Shown here piece by piece: positions 47,501 to 56,639 of a DNA stretch of 64,000 nt. A program made the position numbers and the translations under genes. This DNA is from Macrocystis pyrifera. Its lineage: Eukaryota; Sar; Phaeophyceae; Laminariales; Laminariaceae. Within the stretch, counting starts at the first letter, position 1. Every line of letters begins with the position of its first letter. The stretch is from assembly GCA_031763025.1 (NCBI GenBank), contig JASSKH010000030.1, forward strand, positions 8,236,737-8,300,736, written 5' to 3'. The notes under the pieces are model-generated. The model had not been told where the DNA came from. It did not search any database and saw only the letters and a list, made by a program, of their open reading frames with translations.

Positions 47501-47680
47501 GCTCGCCTTGGTGCTCCACGTCAGGCTGTTCTTGTTGGCCAATATTCCCGCCGCGACAGTGCTCCCGTTGTTGCCCCCGAGCCCCACGAGCATAACGCCT
47601 ACGCGCGGCACCTTGGTCTGGGTCTTGAAGTGGAGAGTCTGGCTCACCGGTGTCACGATGTTGCCCTCCACCAGAGTCGT
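32144..47680 (-). CDS. INO1: Inositol-3-phosphate synthase (MIPS), N-terminal exon not found
   Basis: Eleven exons, 5' to 3': 47507-47680, 46589-46789, 43890-44036, 42840-42995, 41526-41597, 38792-38905, 37949-38131, 36983-37166, 35287-35408, 33629-33727 and 32144-32200. Phases fit throughout, giving 502 residues. Family marks are the NAD-binding [110 protein letters not shown] and [13 protein letters not shown]. Lysines used in catalysis by the yeast enzyme lie in the FKSGQTK, SKEISK and VGDSKR blocks. The enzyme converts glucose-6-phosphate to inositol-3-phosphate with NAD, the committed step of inositol synthesis in the cytosol. About 25-30 N-terminal residues should be encoded further right. 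The first intron is GC-AG; the others are GT-AG. Introns carry LINEs, SINE-like copies, MITEs and G tracts. Confidence 0.96.
32410..32512 (-). repeat. C-tailed SINE-like element, 3' fragment
   Basis: Just past the INO1 stop codon. The minus strand reads ATGCGAGGCTCTATGGTCAT, ACGACTACGGCCATGCATGA, GGTCGAGTACATCTCTCC and TATCGAGTACACACC plus a C tail (G run at 32411-32423). The duplicated GAGTAC matches the variant end seen at about 34320 and 36755. Confidence 0.6.
32785..32863 (+). repeat. G homopolymer, 79 bases
   Basis: The longest homopolymer in the window, inside the last INO1 intron. It is transcribed as C on the INO1 pre-mRNA. No element end adjoins it. Confidence 0.85.
33375..33550. 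mobile_element. Composite MITE, one and a half copies (INO1 intron)
   Basis: A full element (33375-33485, ends TTACGGGGGGTCCATAGTTA and TTTACTATGGACCCCCGTAA) is followed at once by a second right half ending CCTATTTACTATGGTCCCCC (33490-33550). A stray left end lies at about 33331-33348. Confidence 0.75.
33966..34061 (+). mobile_element. C-tailed LINE, 3' fragment (INO1 intron)
   Basis: GTGCTCCGTCTCGAAAGGGA, GGTCAACGGTCAAATGACC, AAGGCAAGGAACAAATGAGTAC, then a C-rich tail. This is the plus-strand 3' terminal piece of the LINE seen in longer form at 44.5-46.2 and 60.7-61.4 kb. Confidence 0.65.
34147..34365 (+). repeat. C-tailed SINE-like element (INO1 intron)
   Basis: A long plus-strand copy: AGCTCATCCTTCATGCGACTC, TGCCTGGTCGGTGAAAAGCC, GGCATTGTAGGGATGCGAGG, ending ATGAGATCGAGTACATCTCT, CCTACCGAGTACC and a C tail (about 34348-34363). 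Confidence 0.65.
34726..34885 (-). repeat. Chain of two C-tailed SINE-like 3' ends (INO1 intron)
   Basis: Two minus-strand copies lie in series. The upstream one (about 34824-34885, tail 34799-34823) is followed by a shorter one (34758-34795, tail 34729-34757). Both end in GCATGATAATGAGTAC- or GCATAACATGAGAAC-like sequence plus C. The 5' end of the second abuts the tail of the first. Confidence 0.65.
34978..35155. repeat. Foldback element with GGGTC repeats, copy 2
   Basis: CAGGGCTCTTTGCGGGTCAG is mirrored by CTGACCCGTGAGCAGCCCTG. The interior holds GTCGAGTCGGGTCAAGTC and GATCCGATCCGACCTGACC. The end motif is the same as at 18.33-18.55 kb. Confidence 0.6.
35561..35596 (+). repeat. G homopolymer, about 36 bases (INO1 intron)
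   Basis: An uninterrupted G run following AGCAAAAAAAA. No element end adjoins it. Confidence 0.8.
36255..36505. mobile_element. Two neighbouring MITEs (INO1 intron)
   Basis: The first is 36255-36360 (TTACGGGGGACCGTAGTAAA to TTTACTATGGTCCTCCGTAG). The second is 36397-36505 (TTACGGGGGTCCATAGTTAA to TTAACTATGGACCCCCGTAA). They represent the GTAAATAGG and GTTAA-type subfamilies. Confidence 0.8.
36644..36982 (+). mobile_element. C-tailed SINE-LINE-SINE chain abutting an INO1 exon
   Basis: Three plus-strand 3' ends lie in series: SINE-like (36644-36775, ending GAGTACACC and C tail), LINE 3' end (about 36790-36855, GCTCCGTCTCGAAAGGGGCG to AACAAGCGAGTACGCC and a C-rich tail to 36895), and a short SINE-like end (36905-36945, GGTCATGCATGACGTGAGTAC). 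A CCCACCCACC run then leads straight into the INO1 exon at 36983. On the INO1 strand this run provides the GGGTGGGTGGG sequence of the 5' splice site. Confidence 0.65.
37255..37282 (+). repeat. G homopolymer, about 28 bases (INO1 intron)
   Basis: A G run about 90 bp from the INO1 exon 36983-37166, in a G-rich stretch beginning near 37180. Confidence 0.75.
37590..37880. repeat. AACTCTCAAGTTCTT degenerate tandem repeat
   Basis: About 290 bp of INO1 intron are built of 14-16 bp units around ACTCTCAAGTTCTTA. Units are considerably diverged. Non-coding. Confidence 0.6.
38235..38412. repeat. Minisatellite of about 56 bp, TACCCGGGTACT units
   Basis: Three imperfect units carry TACCCSGGTACTSAACCTKG and TTTTGGTCATACTCGRG. 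It lies in an INO1 intron. Confidence 0.6.
39405..39700 (+). repeat. Dispersed repeat, copy 1 (partner at 63.13 kb)
   Basis: CAGTGCCCGTCCTGATTCC, TTATCCTAGAGAGAGATAG, GTGGTTACAGACTGAGACGG and AAGTGAAATGTCAAACGTACC align, with small indels, to 63129-63400. It lies in an INO1 intron. No coding capacity or terminal repeats are visible. Confidence 0.6.
39955..40110 (+). repeat. ACACCGGCAC repeat, copy 2
   Basis: CACAACACCGGCACTGAAGCG, GCCGCACACTGCCACATTGG, TTAATCCCATCTGTGCCATTC and ATACAGCGACCCCTACCGTAT match 13.55-13.79 kb. A third partial copy lies at about 40470-40545. Confidence 0.5.
40185..40300 (+). repeat. Tandem GGGTTAGGGTTGC minisatellite
   Basis: Three units of about 37 bp: GGGTCYGGGTTAGGGTTGCT plus STGATTGGCTTA. 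The GGGTTAGGGTT core is telomere-like. Confidence 0.7.
40690..41030 (+). repeat. GATCATGATCTATCTG repeat family, copy 2
   Basis: ACAGATCATGACCTTATCTATC, GATCCTCAGCTGCCGTTATGG, CAGGTTTTACGGCTCCCACC and AAGCGGGAATCGATGA. The final block (TGCCTTG...GAACTACAACACAGCA...GGGAATCGATGA) is present twice in tandem. A further copy lies at 41770-42020, also in INO1 introns. Confidence 0.55.
41380..41492. mobile_element. TA-flanked MITE (INO1 intron)
   Basis: Ends TTACGGGGAACCATAGCAAA and TTTACTATAGTCCCCCGTAA. It lies about 35 bp from the INO1 exon 41526-41597. Confidence 0.75.
43030..43195. repeat. GATCCGAT / CCGATT repeat with inverted arms (INO1 intron)
   Basis: Built of CCGATTNNGATCCGA units; GATCCGAATTCGGAACCGAA is internally palindromic. 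It begins just upstream of the INO1 exon 42840-42995. It is similar in style to the GGGTC foldbacks but has no matching end motif. Confidence 0.4.
44689..44795. mobile_element. MITE inserted in the LINE
   Basis: TTACGGGGGTCCATAGTTAA to TTTACTATGGTCCCCCGTAA. The related LINE copy at about 60838 has the empty site (TTACATAAAAACTTTTTGC). Here the sequence reads TTACATA|MITE|TAGCAACTTTTTGC, fitting duplication of TA. Confidence 0.8.
44888..45062. mobile_element. Composite MITE, one and a half copies, in the LINE
   Basis: A full element (TCGGGGGACCATAGTTAATA to AACTATGGACCCCCGTAATA) is fused to a second right half ending CTATTCACTATGGTCCCCGTG. The empty site is seen in the LINE copy at about 61125 (CTATCTAGTGTGCCGAATTCC). 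Confidence 0.75.
46985..47125 (+). repeat. GATCATGATCTATCTG repeat family, partial copy
   Basis: CACGTCCGGCAACGTGAGCTA, ATCAGAAATATCTGCCCTGG, ACCAGATCATGATTTATCTG and AAGTGCGAATCGATGATATCT. It lies in the first INO1 intron. Confidence 0.5.
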
Positions 47681-49276
47681 CTGTTGACGTAACATATACA
47701 AGAAGGGCGTTATTGCATATACAAGACGGGGCGTTATTCCATATACAAGAAGGGCGTTATTGCATATACAAGAAGGGCGTTACTGCATTTACAAGAAGGG
47801 CGTTATTGGGACGGGATTCGGGGCAGTTAGTCGTTTGTTCACGGGCACACATGCATACACATATCGTTGAAAAACCGAAAAGAAAACAAGCTGCAAGATA
47901 CCTGGTAGACAATTTCCTCAACACTCACATTTGCAAGTTTTGCGTGATAGTTCGATCCCGCGTACCATGCGGTGTGTAGGTTGTGTTTATAGCACATGTC
48001 GGACAGATCAGATAGATCATGGTCTAGATCCCAACCTGCCATTTTGAGATGTTGTGCAGGATCTGCCTTAACCCAGAAAACACGTACCTGGTACTGCAGT
48101 AGGTCATGCAGATTTTATGGCTACCACGCGCCAACGCGAGCAAAATCCTGCAGATCAGGGATCTATCTATCGGTCTCCCCTGGAAGATCTAGATCATCAA
48201 GTGAAAATCGATTATCTGTCCGATGTATGATACGTCGTGAAGGCGTTTTTTCACACGGGATTCGGGGTAGGGAGTCGTTTCTTTACCAGCATGTATGCAC
48301 CAGGTATATGGTAAGGACGTTTTTCGGGTGGGATCGAGGCGGGGGTGTACTCAAAATCATACATGGCCATACTCGTATGACCATAGAACCTCGCATCCCC
48401 ACGCGCCGAGATGGAGCATTTACGGCTACGGGGGGGGGGGTACTCATGTCATGCATGCTATTAGTAGCAGTCGCATGGCCAGGGGGGGTCATTTGGTCAA
48501 GTAGCATTCATCATACAATGGTGTATAAGGGCATGCTCTAGACAAATAGCTTGCAACCAGGATGGAGAGTCCTCACGGCTGGGTATGCTGCGTGTCATGA
48601 GGTACAGCAGAAACAACGGCCCCGTTCAAGAGACAACCACAACAGAAACAAAAACAGGTACTGCTGTACAGCAGTTGCAAAAGTGGTGTGTCAGTAGTCA
48701 GCAGCCAGTACGGACGGATACATACATACCTGGTACCTCGCGACCTTTCCTGCCGCCGGCGCTAAAAACACATACAGCTGCTGCTGCAGCGGGAGCTGTA
48801 CGCATCAATAACACGCACGAACAAAAAAATCTACTGTATGCTGCACTTACTACTACCACTACTACTAACACTGCTCCTACTATTCCTACTCCTCCTACTA
48901 CTATTGTATCACTACTGTTTAAATACACAGCAGTACTACAAAATACTACTACTACTGCTGTCCCTTTCTGGTCCCTGTGCGAGACTGCTGTGATGACAAG
49001 CAGTACGAGTTGCAGTGCGACTTTCGGCTCAGCTTCCCTACAACGGCGTCGATAGACCACAGCAGTATTAATATGTAGTCAGTACTCCACAACTACCTCC
49101 TCATTACGCCATACTCCCGGGAATATTCCGGGAATTCTTCCCGCGCGGTCGGGAGTTTAGAGATATAAAAACAACCACCAGGGACACTTCAACCGTTGTT
49201 TCGAAGCGTCGAAAGCTGGGCCAAGCAAGGTACCACCACTCCGGACGGAAACGCAAGATGAGCGTTTAGAAGCTAA
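47681..49276. other. Upstream of the known INO1 exons; repeats only
   Basis: The missing N-terminal INO1 exon should lie here or further right, but I could not find it. Visible are tandem TATACAAGAAGGGCGTTATTGCA units of 28-30 bp (47698-47810), a GATCATGATC-family copy (47995-48225), two chained C-tailed SINE-like ends on the minus strand (48427-48485 and 48330-48425) and ACT/TGCTG trinucleotide-rich sequence (48840-48965). Confidence 0.5.
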
Positions 49277-49384
49277 TGCGGGGGGCCATAGTAAACAGGA
49301 CCAAATATTGTTCGAGAACATAGCGAAATATATAGTTTTTAGTGTGTACCGTAGGTCCTATTTAATATGGTCCCCCGTAATAAT
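49277..49384. mobile_element. TA-flanked MITE
   Basis: Ends GCGGGGGGCCATAGTAAAC and TTTAATATGGTCCCCCGTAA. The left end is slightly degraded. Confidence 0.75.
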
Positions 49385-49794
49385 ATGAAGACCAAACGGT
49401 TTTTCCGTTTATGCCCAACAGAGTACGTTATGATGTCTACTGGTAACGGCCCTCGATAGGAGCACAGCAGCCAAATCATTCGGCCACCGCCGCCACCACT
49501 GGATACATAAAAATTCAGCTGCGCCATTTTGTTCCATAGAAGTTGCAGCTGAAGTTGAAGTAACGAAACAATCAATAACAATTCTTGCGCCCGACCGACG
49601 TATCACGCAGCTTGCAAAATAGACCGCTGACAATCGGTCCTGCTCACAGCTGACGCATTTAATTTTCGAGTTTAATTTTACAAAACTTGATCACAAGAGG
49701 GCTGTTATTGATGCAGCAATTTCACAATTTCAACATTCAACAATACCTACTCTTGTCAAGGTGTTACAAGTAGTACCTACATGGGGATAAAATA

Positions 49795-50135
49795 CCCATC
49801 GATTACCCACCGCAGGGTAATCTTTGTGACACTCTCCCCCCCTCTTAGCAGCGGGACCTTTGGGGCGTCGGTACCGTATACGGCGGTACCCTGACCCACC
49901 TACCCGCTTCGTTTCAATACCTCGGGAAGCATGCAGACGTGTTTTTAGGGACGCACGCGCAGGCGTTTCTGTAAAAGAAAACGTTCGAAGTGAGCTTCAA
50001 ACCCGTGTCCTCGACGATGTCAAATGTGGAGAAAGGTGTTAACTACTGAGCTATCGGGGTAAAAGATCGATCGATTACCCGGCCTAGGGTATCGATTACT
50101 CGGCCCAGGGTAATCCTTGTAACACTCTCAAATTA
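49795..50135 (-). repeat. tRNA-like SINE candidate between direct repeats
   Basis: On the minus strand from about 50062: CCCCGATAGCTCAGTAGTTA resembles a tRNA 5' end with an A box. About 40 bases on, GGACACGGGTTTGAAGCTC resembles a B box and T arm. The D and anticodon stems do not pair well, so it is not a functional tRNA gene. Related sequence flanks it on both sides (49798-49843 and 50076-50131: ATCGATTACYC..AGGGTAATC, TTGTRACACTCTC). Confidence 0.4.
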
Positions 50136-50225
50136 TTATTGATAGTGTTAATACCAGGTACCAGGTATGAAATACGTGTATGATGTTGATACGTACGTAC
50201 TACTGCTGTTGTATCACATACTAAC

Positions 50226-50333
50226 ACGGGGGACCATAGTAAATAGGACCTACGGTATACACAAAACCCTATACATTTCCCTATTTTTACCAACAATACT
50301 TGGTCCTATTAACTATGGTCCCCCGTAATACCT
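50226..50333. mobile_element. TA-flanked MITE
   Basis: Ends CACGGGGGACCATAGTAAAT and TTAACTATGGTCCCCCGTAA, with the CCCTATTTTTACCAACAA core. Confidence 0.8.
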
Positions 50334-50592
50334 GTAGTATAATATGCATTTCGCGTACATACCGACAACAGCAGCGGGGCAGCAGTACAGGAGCGGTACA
50401 TAGTACTGCTTGTCAACAAAACAATAATTGGAATTATTGCTGTACGAAGTTCAAGCATTGAATGTTCAACAACTGCCCGTAAACGCTGACGTCTGTCCAG
50501 TCGTCTAGCCCAACGGTCCCGACGATCGTAGAACGGTGCCAAGAACGGTACCAGCAGTGACGACGACGGTGCTCTGAAGCTAAAACTATTAC

Positions 50593-50882
50593 TATTACGG
50601 GGGTCCATAGTTAATAGGACCTATGGTATACATAAAAACCTATATATTTACCTATTTTTACTAACCAAATTTGGTCCCGTTAACTATGGACCCCCCGTAA
50701 ATAATTATTGATACTACGGGGGACCGCAGTAAATAGGACCACATATTGTTGGTAAAAACAGATAATTATTTACGGGGGTCCATAGTTAACGGGACCAAAT
50801 TTTGTTAGTAAAAATAGGTAAAAAAATATAGGATTTTGTCTGTACCGTAGGTCCTATTTACTATGGACCCCCGTAATAATAC
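50593..50882. mobile_element. MITE cluster: full, half, full
   Basis: A full element (50593-50702), a left half (50715-50762, ACGGGGGACCGCAGTAAATA to GTTGGTAAAAACAG) and a full element (50768-50882, TTACGGGGGTCCATAGTTAA to TTTACTATGGACCCCCGTAA) lie within 290 bp. Confidence 0.8.
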
Positions 50883-51496
50883 GAGTAACAAAATAAACAA
50901 CAGCAGGACGCAATACGTGTGCGTACCGTGTATCATAAGAAATACCAGGTACCTGGTACCTGGTAACTGGTAACTATCATGCATTAGAATATTTACATTT
51001 ACTACACTCTAACGGCGTAGTACGTAGCAGGTATTCTCATAAAACACGACGATTCCTCCGGTATCACAAAAAAAGAGAAAAGTAACCGGACAACCGGAGC
51101 CATGACGAGACGTCAAAACTTCCCTTTTTAGTCCGTTAGACTCTTCACTTGACCTCACCAGCAAAACTGCTGTCACATCTTCATTCTCATCATGGGAGAG
51201 AAAGAGACAGACAGACAAGAGAGCGAGAGAGCGAGAGAGAAGCACACTGGGCGAAGTGGTAGCCGAACCAAGAGAACAAAAACGAGCTGCAAGCTTCAAG
51301 TACCTACGTACGTACAGCGGCAGCAGTTCCATCGTTATTGACTCGTAAACTCCGAAAAATCGCGGGCTCATCTGCTCGTCTTTGTACATACATACGTACG
51401 TACACCCACCGATAAGTTTTTTTTGTTGTTCTCATAATAGTACATCAGACCGAGTATTATACCAACACCACCCGAGACCTCATCACACGAACGGGT

Positions 51497-51604
51497 ATTA
51501 CGGGGTACCATAGTAAATAGGACCAAATATTGTTGGTAAAAAAAGGGAAATGTGTAGGTTTTTATGAATACCATAGGTCCTGTTAACTATGGACCCCGGT
51601 AATA
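51497..51604. mobile_element. TA-flanked MITE
   Basis: Ends TTACGGGGTACCATAGTAAA and TTAACTATGGACCCCGGTAA, flanked by TA on both sides. Confidence 0.8.
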
Positions 51605-53735
51605 GTAAGAAAACACACCCTCGGGGGTTATTTCGAAAGCCGACTTTCACCAAAAAGTATAGTAGGGGGGAACAAACGATCACAGCAGTGGCGACTTTGG
51701 AATGTGATGTCGTTCAAGGCAGGTCTTCCCATCTTCCCATACAGACGCGTCGCCGTTTGTTTGCACTCTCCTGGTTGTCGAGTAGTTCAGCTTGGAAAAC
51801 TTCGTCCGCGTTCGTAGGGCAAATATGTCAGGAGACAGCACTTTTACCCCTTGAGAGACAGTGAACTCTGCCTTGACATGCCTTGACTGACACTAACTAC
51901 TAGGTCTTAGACTGGAACACTACCCTTGAAAACGCACATATTGACTTGCTTGACATGTCTCCTGATATCTTTGACGTACGGCCTGGGGCGCGGGGGGGGG
52001 TGTACTCATTATCATGCATGGTGGTATGGCAGTACTACTACTGCTGTAGTCGTACGCACGGCCACGGGGGTGGTACAGGTTGGTCATCTTGGGTGTTGTA
52101 CGTGCGGTATGTATATGATTACACGAGCCAACAGCGTACTTACATATGCATGCACTGCTGTATATGAATTCTACAAACTGGAAGAAAACTGAGAAAAAAA
52201 AATGCAATGGTTACAGCAGTCAGTAGTACCAACATACTACCTTCGGTATGCTGTAAACGAAATACTCGTACGCACTTCATGTCATATTCGTACGTATGTA
52301 TATGGCACCATATCCCGATATACATACGTACAAGTATCAGTAATATATCCATAAACTTGTTCGAGGTATTGTATGTATAATAGTTGAACACAAGCACATA
52401 AAGTTAATAATATTAATATTTGTGGGGCTGGAATTCACTTCAGGCCCAAACAATCCCAGGGCTCTCGGGGCCCAAAGGTCAGGGCCCCCTAGAACGGAGC
52501 TCTTCAAACCAGCGGTTTAAAAATCCGCCAAAGAAACTCTGCTGCTATTAATACTGCTGTGTACATGCGTTTGTAATTTAATTATTCAAGGCAGAAAAAT
52601 CAGAATTAAAAACAGGCGAAAGAAGAGAGCTTTTCCATCGACAGCCTCATGTGAAGAACACACAACGTCCACGACACATGAGGGGGGGGTGGGGGAGGGG
52701 GGCGGGGGTACGTGGTCGCAGGTCATCGAGAGCGCGCAAAAAGAATCGTAAACGGTGATTTAAAAAACAAAAAAAATGTCAAATGCCTGGTGGTGATGTG
52801 GAGTAGAATTCTGTGCGTGGCAGGTTAGATATTGGACAAGATACTGCTGCTGTAATTGGATGAGTGTCGTGCATGCGTGTGGGTCTGTGCGACTGTTCTG
52901 GCAAGCTCGTTTTTGCGGCAAGACAAGATACGATACAAACCGAAGGTAAGACAAAAAAAAAAAGAGACAAGGCAAAAGGAAAGGCAGCACAGGCCAGAGG
53001 TATATACAGGAGAAGACATTGTCAAGGCAAGGCGAGGCAAGACGAAGCCGAAACAAAAAAAAGGACAAAACACAACAATATAAACAATGCAACGCGGTAC
53101 AACACACACACAAAAAGACAAGGGCAAGACAAGGCACGACAAGAGACGAGACAGCAAAGAAACGCTTTCTCTGAAAAAACAAAACAAAAACATCTCTCGC
53201 TCGCTTGCTTTACGCGCACTACGAACGTACGCGGCTGTTGTATTGCTCTTCTTCTAGACGGGGCAGGGGTGGTGGTGGCCATGACGAGGCGGCGGGCGAG
53301 CGGGGAGGGGGGGAGAGGGAGGGAGGTGTACCCATGGCATTCATCGCCGTAGTCTTATGGCCATAGACCCTTGCGTCAGGGTCAATGGGGGTACCCGCCA
53401 AAACCTGCCCCAATTTTGAACAAAATTATTTAATACGTTCCTGTCCAGATAGTTATAAAACAAAATAAAAATAGCTGTGAGGTCGAAAGATTTGGTCGAA
53501 AGTCATTTTTTGTGCAAGCTGTTCGTGATACTTCGATCACGCGTACTACGCGTTTTATATGGTTTCACGCAGGAAGTACAGAAACTATGTGAGAAAGGAC
53601 AAAATCTGAAGCTGCAGAATTCAAGGAATGGTTGTCTATATTGGGGTGAAAAAAAAAAGTCGCCGGCCTCCTACCCAGTGCCAGCCAGACCCCTGCTCGT
53701 CAACACCCCATGGGTAGAGCTCCGTACGACAGGTA
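51605..53735. other. No gene seen; two C-tailed SINE-like ends
   Basis: Minus-strand 3' ends of the SINE-like family lie at about 51987-52030 (ATGCATGATAATGAGTACACC plus C) and 53322-53385 (TGGGTACACCTCCC). Between them lie A- and T-rich stretches and purine-rich AGACAARRC repeats at 52960-53165. Open frames here are compositional. Confidence 0.45.
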
Positions 53736-53843
53736 TTACGGGGGACCATAGTAAATAAAGACCAAATATTGTTAGTAAAAATAGGTAAATATATAGGTTT
53801 TTATGTATACCATAGGTCCTATTAACTATGGATCCCCGTAATA
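53736..53843. mobile_element. TA-flanked MITE
   Basis: Ends TTACGGGGGACCATAGTAAA and TTAACTATGGATCCCCGTAA, between GGTA and TAGTAG. Confidence 0.8.
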
Positions 53844-54819
53844 GTAGATTCAGTAGACAGTCTTCCTTTTCTATCTTAACCCTGACCTGCCTCTGTCTTC
53901 CCAGTTCAACCAAACTGAACCCGTCTTTGCCTATAATATCCCCTCATTTCAAAGTTTCAATACCTTTCTACCAGCCCAGCACTTCCTCCGTTCGATCTTC
54001 CACGTTGGACGTTGTTGTTGGTTCTCAAATTAACTCATCGCCAGAAAACAATGCAATCCGTGGTTGCAGCAGGACAGGCTCCAATAACTCTGTCTGGAGT
54101 GGAAGAGTATCTCGGGGGGGGACAAAAAACTACGCAAAGAACGATCCACATGATAACTGAAGCACATCTAAACCTCAGACAAACTAGAAAAGTGAGGTCC
54201 GAGCACGTAGGTACTGTATCAGATACATGCGGTAAGCTGTACAGGTCGCCACAGAAACCGAGAAGACCGCATAATACGAACAAGAAAACAAAGGAAAGAA
54301 AAAAAAAAACTCGGACGTCGATAAATCGAAATCGAAATGGAAAAATATAAAAGGGGAGAAGAGACCGAAAAAACGAAATCAAGCAGGAAAGCAAGAAAGG
54401 AAATTACACGAGAGAATACCCAGAAAGCAGGGAAGAAAACAAACAAGGAAGCACGCAGATTCTCGCAGATTGCAGGCTCGCAAGCTACGCGAGGGGTGTA
54501 GAACAGACATAAGAACCAAACACAAACCTACCTACTCCGCCAGCAAGAACACCAGGGGATAAAAAAAAAAACTAATAGACAAAAAAAACGGAAAGGAAGA
54601 CGACAAAGCAAAGCACAAGAAAGAGCAGATAGCAACAATCATAAAGGAAGATACAGAGACACAAGACACAAAGAGGGGGAAACGGGGGGGGAAAAGGAAA
54701 CAAAAGGGAAACAAAAGGAAAATAATAAAAGGGGCGGGGGGGGGGACACATCCGACGACGACAGGCAGGCACTGGTGCATACAGACAAGCAAAGTTGCCC
54801 GGGTGGCACCATGCTACAG

Positions 54820-54900
54820 TAGTTACTTGGGTCCCAAAGAAGGGAGCGCGTCATGACGATGATGGCCATAACCAGGCGTCAGTCTGTTGGGTACGCCGCC

Positions 54901-54935
<35 letters not shown>
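54820..54935 (+). repeat. Possible diverged C-tailed end with 32-base C run
   Basis: GGCCATAACCAGGCGTCAGT then TTGGGTACGCCGCCTCC and about 32 C resemble the SINE-like 3' end (GGCCATGCATGACTTGGGTACC) in relaxed form. Confidence 0.35.
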
Positions 54936-54936
<1 letters not shown>

Positions 54937-54999
54937 TGCCCCCTCTCCCCCCTCCCCCCTCTTGCCTGCCATTCTGCGCACGTTCATTGGCGTCAACGG

Positions 55000-56634
55000 T
55001 TGTATTCGCGGTTGCAGCCATCTCGTGCCGTGCTGCCGATGCCTCTTTCTCATCACTATGTCATTTCCGCATGAAGACCTCCCTCCGCCCCTTCCTCGGC
55101 CCGTCGGAACCATCTGCAGCTTTCTGCGCTGCCTCGCGCTGCCCTTCGAGCTTGAATGCCAAAACTCCTTGAGGGCTTCCTCAAGGTACCTCACCCAGTC
55201 CCACTCCTGTCCTCCGGAGTAGCCCTTAACCTCGACCATCTCCCTACAAACATCAACCTCTTCGGCAGACGTTCCTCTCCCACGCGTGCCACAAAGCCCG
55301 CAAACAATAGCCTACGTCTGCGTACCGTCGTCTCAACGCTCTCGGAGTTTGTCCAGAGAAGCGCGCTGGCACAGGATAGTATGAACTCTTCGCGCTTTCG
55401 TTTACGCCAGCCGAGCCATCGGAGGACCATCTTGCCGTGGACCTCCCGTAGCCTGCCGTGATCAGCCTTTGTCGGGCTCCAAGTAACGCACCCGTAGCGC
55501 AACGTTTCGATCACCTCGGCTCTCAGCATTCGCACCTTCGGGCGTAGGCGTGCGTACACCCGAGCGGTCATATATTTCCATATTATACCGACCGAGGCGC
55601 GCACGCCCATGCCCTCTGTAGTCGACCCGTTACCTCGACACTTTCGCTCGTCCAATCCGCGCTGGTAGCCCCGCCCAAGCACACAAACTCGAGTGACCTG
55701 CTTGTACACTTGGCCGGCTGCGGTGACGGTGAACGGCACGTTCCCCCCGTCTTTTAAGTTTGCAGACACATTACCTCCGTATTGGCCTCCGAGACCGTCA
55801 GGCCGAACGTGCAACATGCAGTCAAGATCACCGTCAGCATCCTCTCCAGGCCACGCTAGGTGATCGCGATACAATACAATGCTCGCATCGTCAACATACA
55901 GCGTTGCCCACAATGTCTGATCCTCTTTCTCCTTCCCCTGTCCGTCGGCTTGTCCGGCCCGTGCCTTCCCCCTTCTCCTTTCGTTGGAGTTGCACCATGC
56001 TGTCCGTGATGGTTTTTTTTTTTCAGCGGCGAAGCGTTTCTCCGCCACATGCAGCACCGCTGTGAAGAACATCTTGAACAGCAATGGCGCGAGCACACAC
56101 CCTTATCGAGGACCATGCTCCACGTCGAACATATCTGAGCACTCGCCATCATCCAGCCGCACGCATGCTCGCATGCTGTCGTAGAATTCGCGAATAACGG
56201 CGAGCATTCTAGGTGGCACGCCAAAGCGAGCCGGGATAGTCCACAGGAGGGTTCGGTCGACAGAGTCGCAGGCATTGGTAAGGTCCGACAAAGCACATGG
56301 AACAGCGCGGTGTCCTACCTTGCCAGAAGCGTCGCACCACGAACATCATGCCGACCGTCGAACGTTCGGGCCTAAAGCCACGCTGTTTCCCTGGCAGGAT
56401 GCCTTCCCGTCCGCAGTAGTCGCTGAGGCGGCGCCACTTTGAGGAGTACTTTGCCGGCGTGCGCGACAAGGCAGATGCCACAATAGTTACCACACTCCGC
56501 CCTGTCTGTATTCTTGTGCAGCACCTTGATCGTAGCATACTTCCACCGCTGTGGCACGACCCCTCCATGCCAGACAGGGACGAGATGCCTTGCATGTCAC
56601 GACTGGGCATTTTTTTTTCCGGTGTGTATTTCAC
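55000..56634 (-). mobile_element. Decayed RTE-like LINE, reverse transcriptase part
   Basis: Reverse transcriptase pieces run along the minus strand in several frames. They are [20 protein letters not shown] (about 56545), a [19 protein letters not shown] block (about 56390), [20 protein letters not shown] (about 56275), LAPLLFKMFFTAVLHVAEKR (about 56090) and TLWATLYVDDASIVLY with the catalytic YVDD (about 55895). The C-terminal part follows: GCVTWSPTKADHGRLREVHG, RRRRLLFAGFVARVGEERLP and GYSGGQEWDWVRYLEEALKE. The longest open piece is 55191-56096. Several frame changes and at least one stop break it. It has no C tail and is a different lineage from the C-tailed LINE. No endonuclease domain is seen; it is probably 5'-truncated near 56640. 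Confidence 0.8.
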
Positions 56635-56639
56635 ACACG

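Noticed and set aside
47698-47810. Possible CRISPR-like array (regular TATACAAGAAGGGCGTTA repeats)
   Set aside because: Units are contiguous at 28-30 bp with no unique spacers and lie in a eukaryotic intergenic region; it is a minisatellite.
50309-50608. 99-codon minus-strand frame between two MITEs
   Set aside because: Its two ends are translated MITE sequence and the centre shows no recognisable domain.
51009-51389. 126-codon minus-strand frame
   Set aside because: Mixed composition without a family match; it includes TACCTACGTACGTAC motif background typical of non-coding DNA here.
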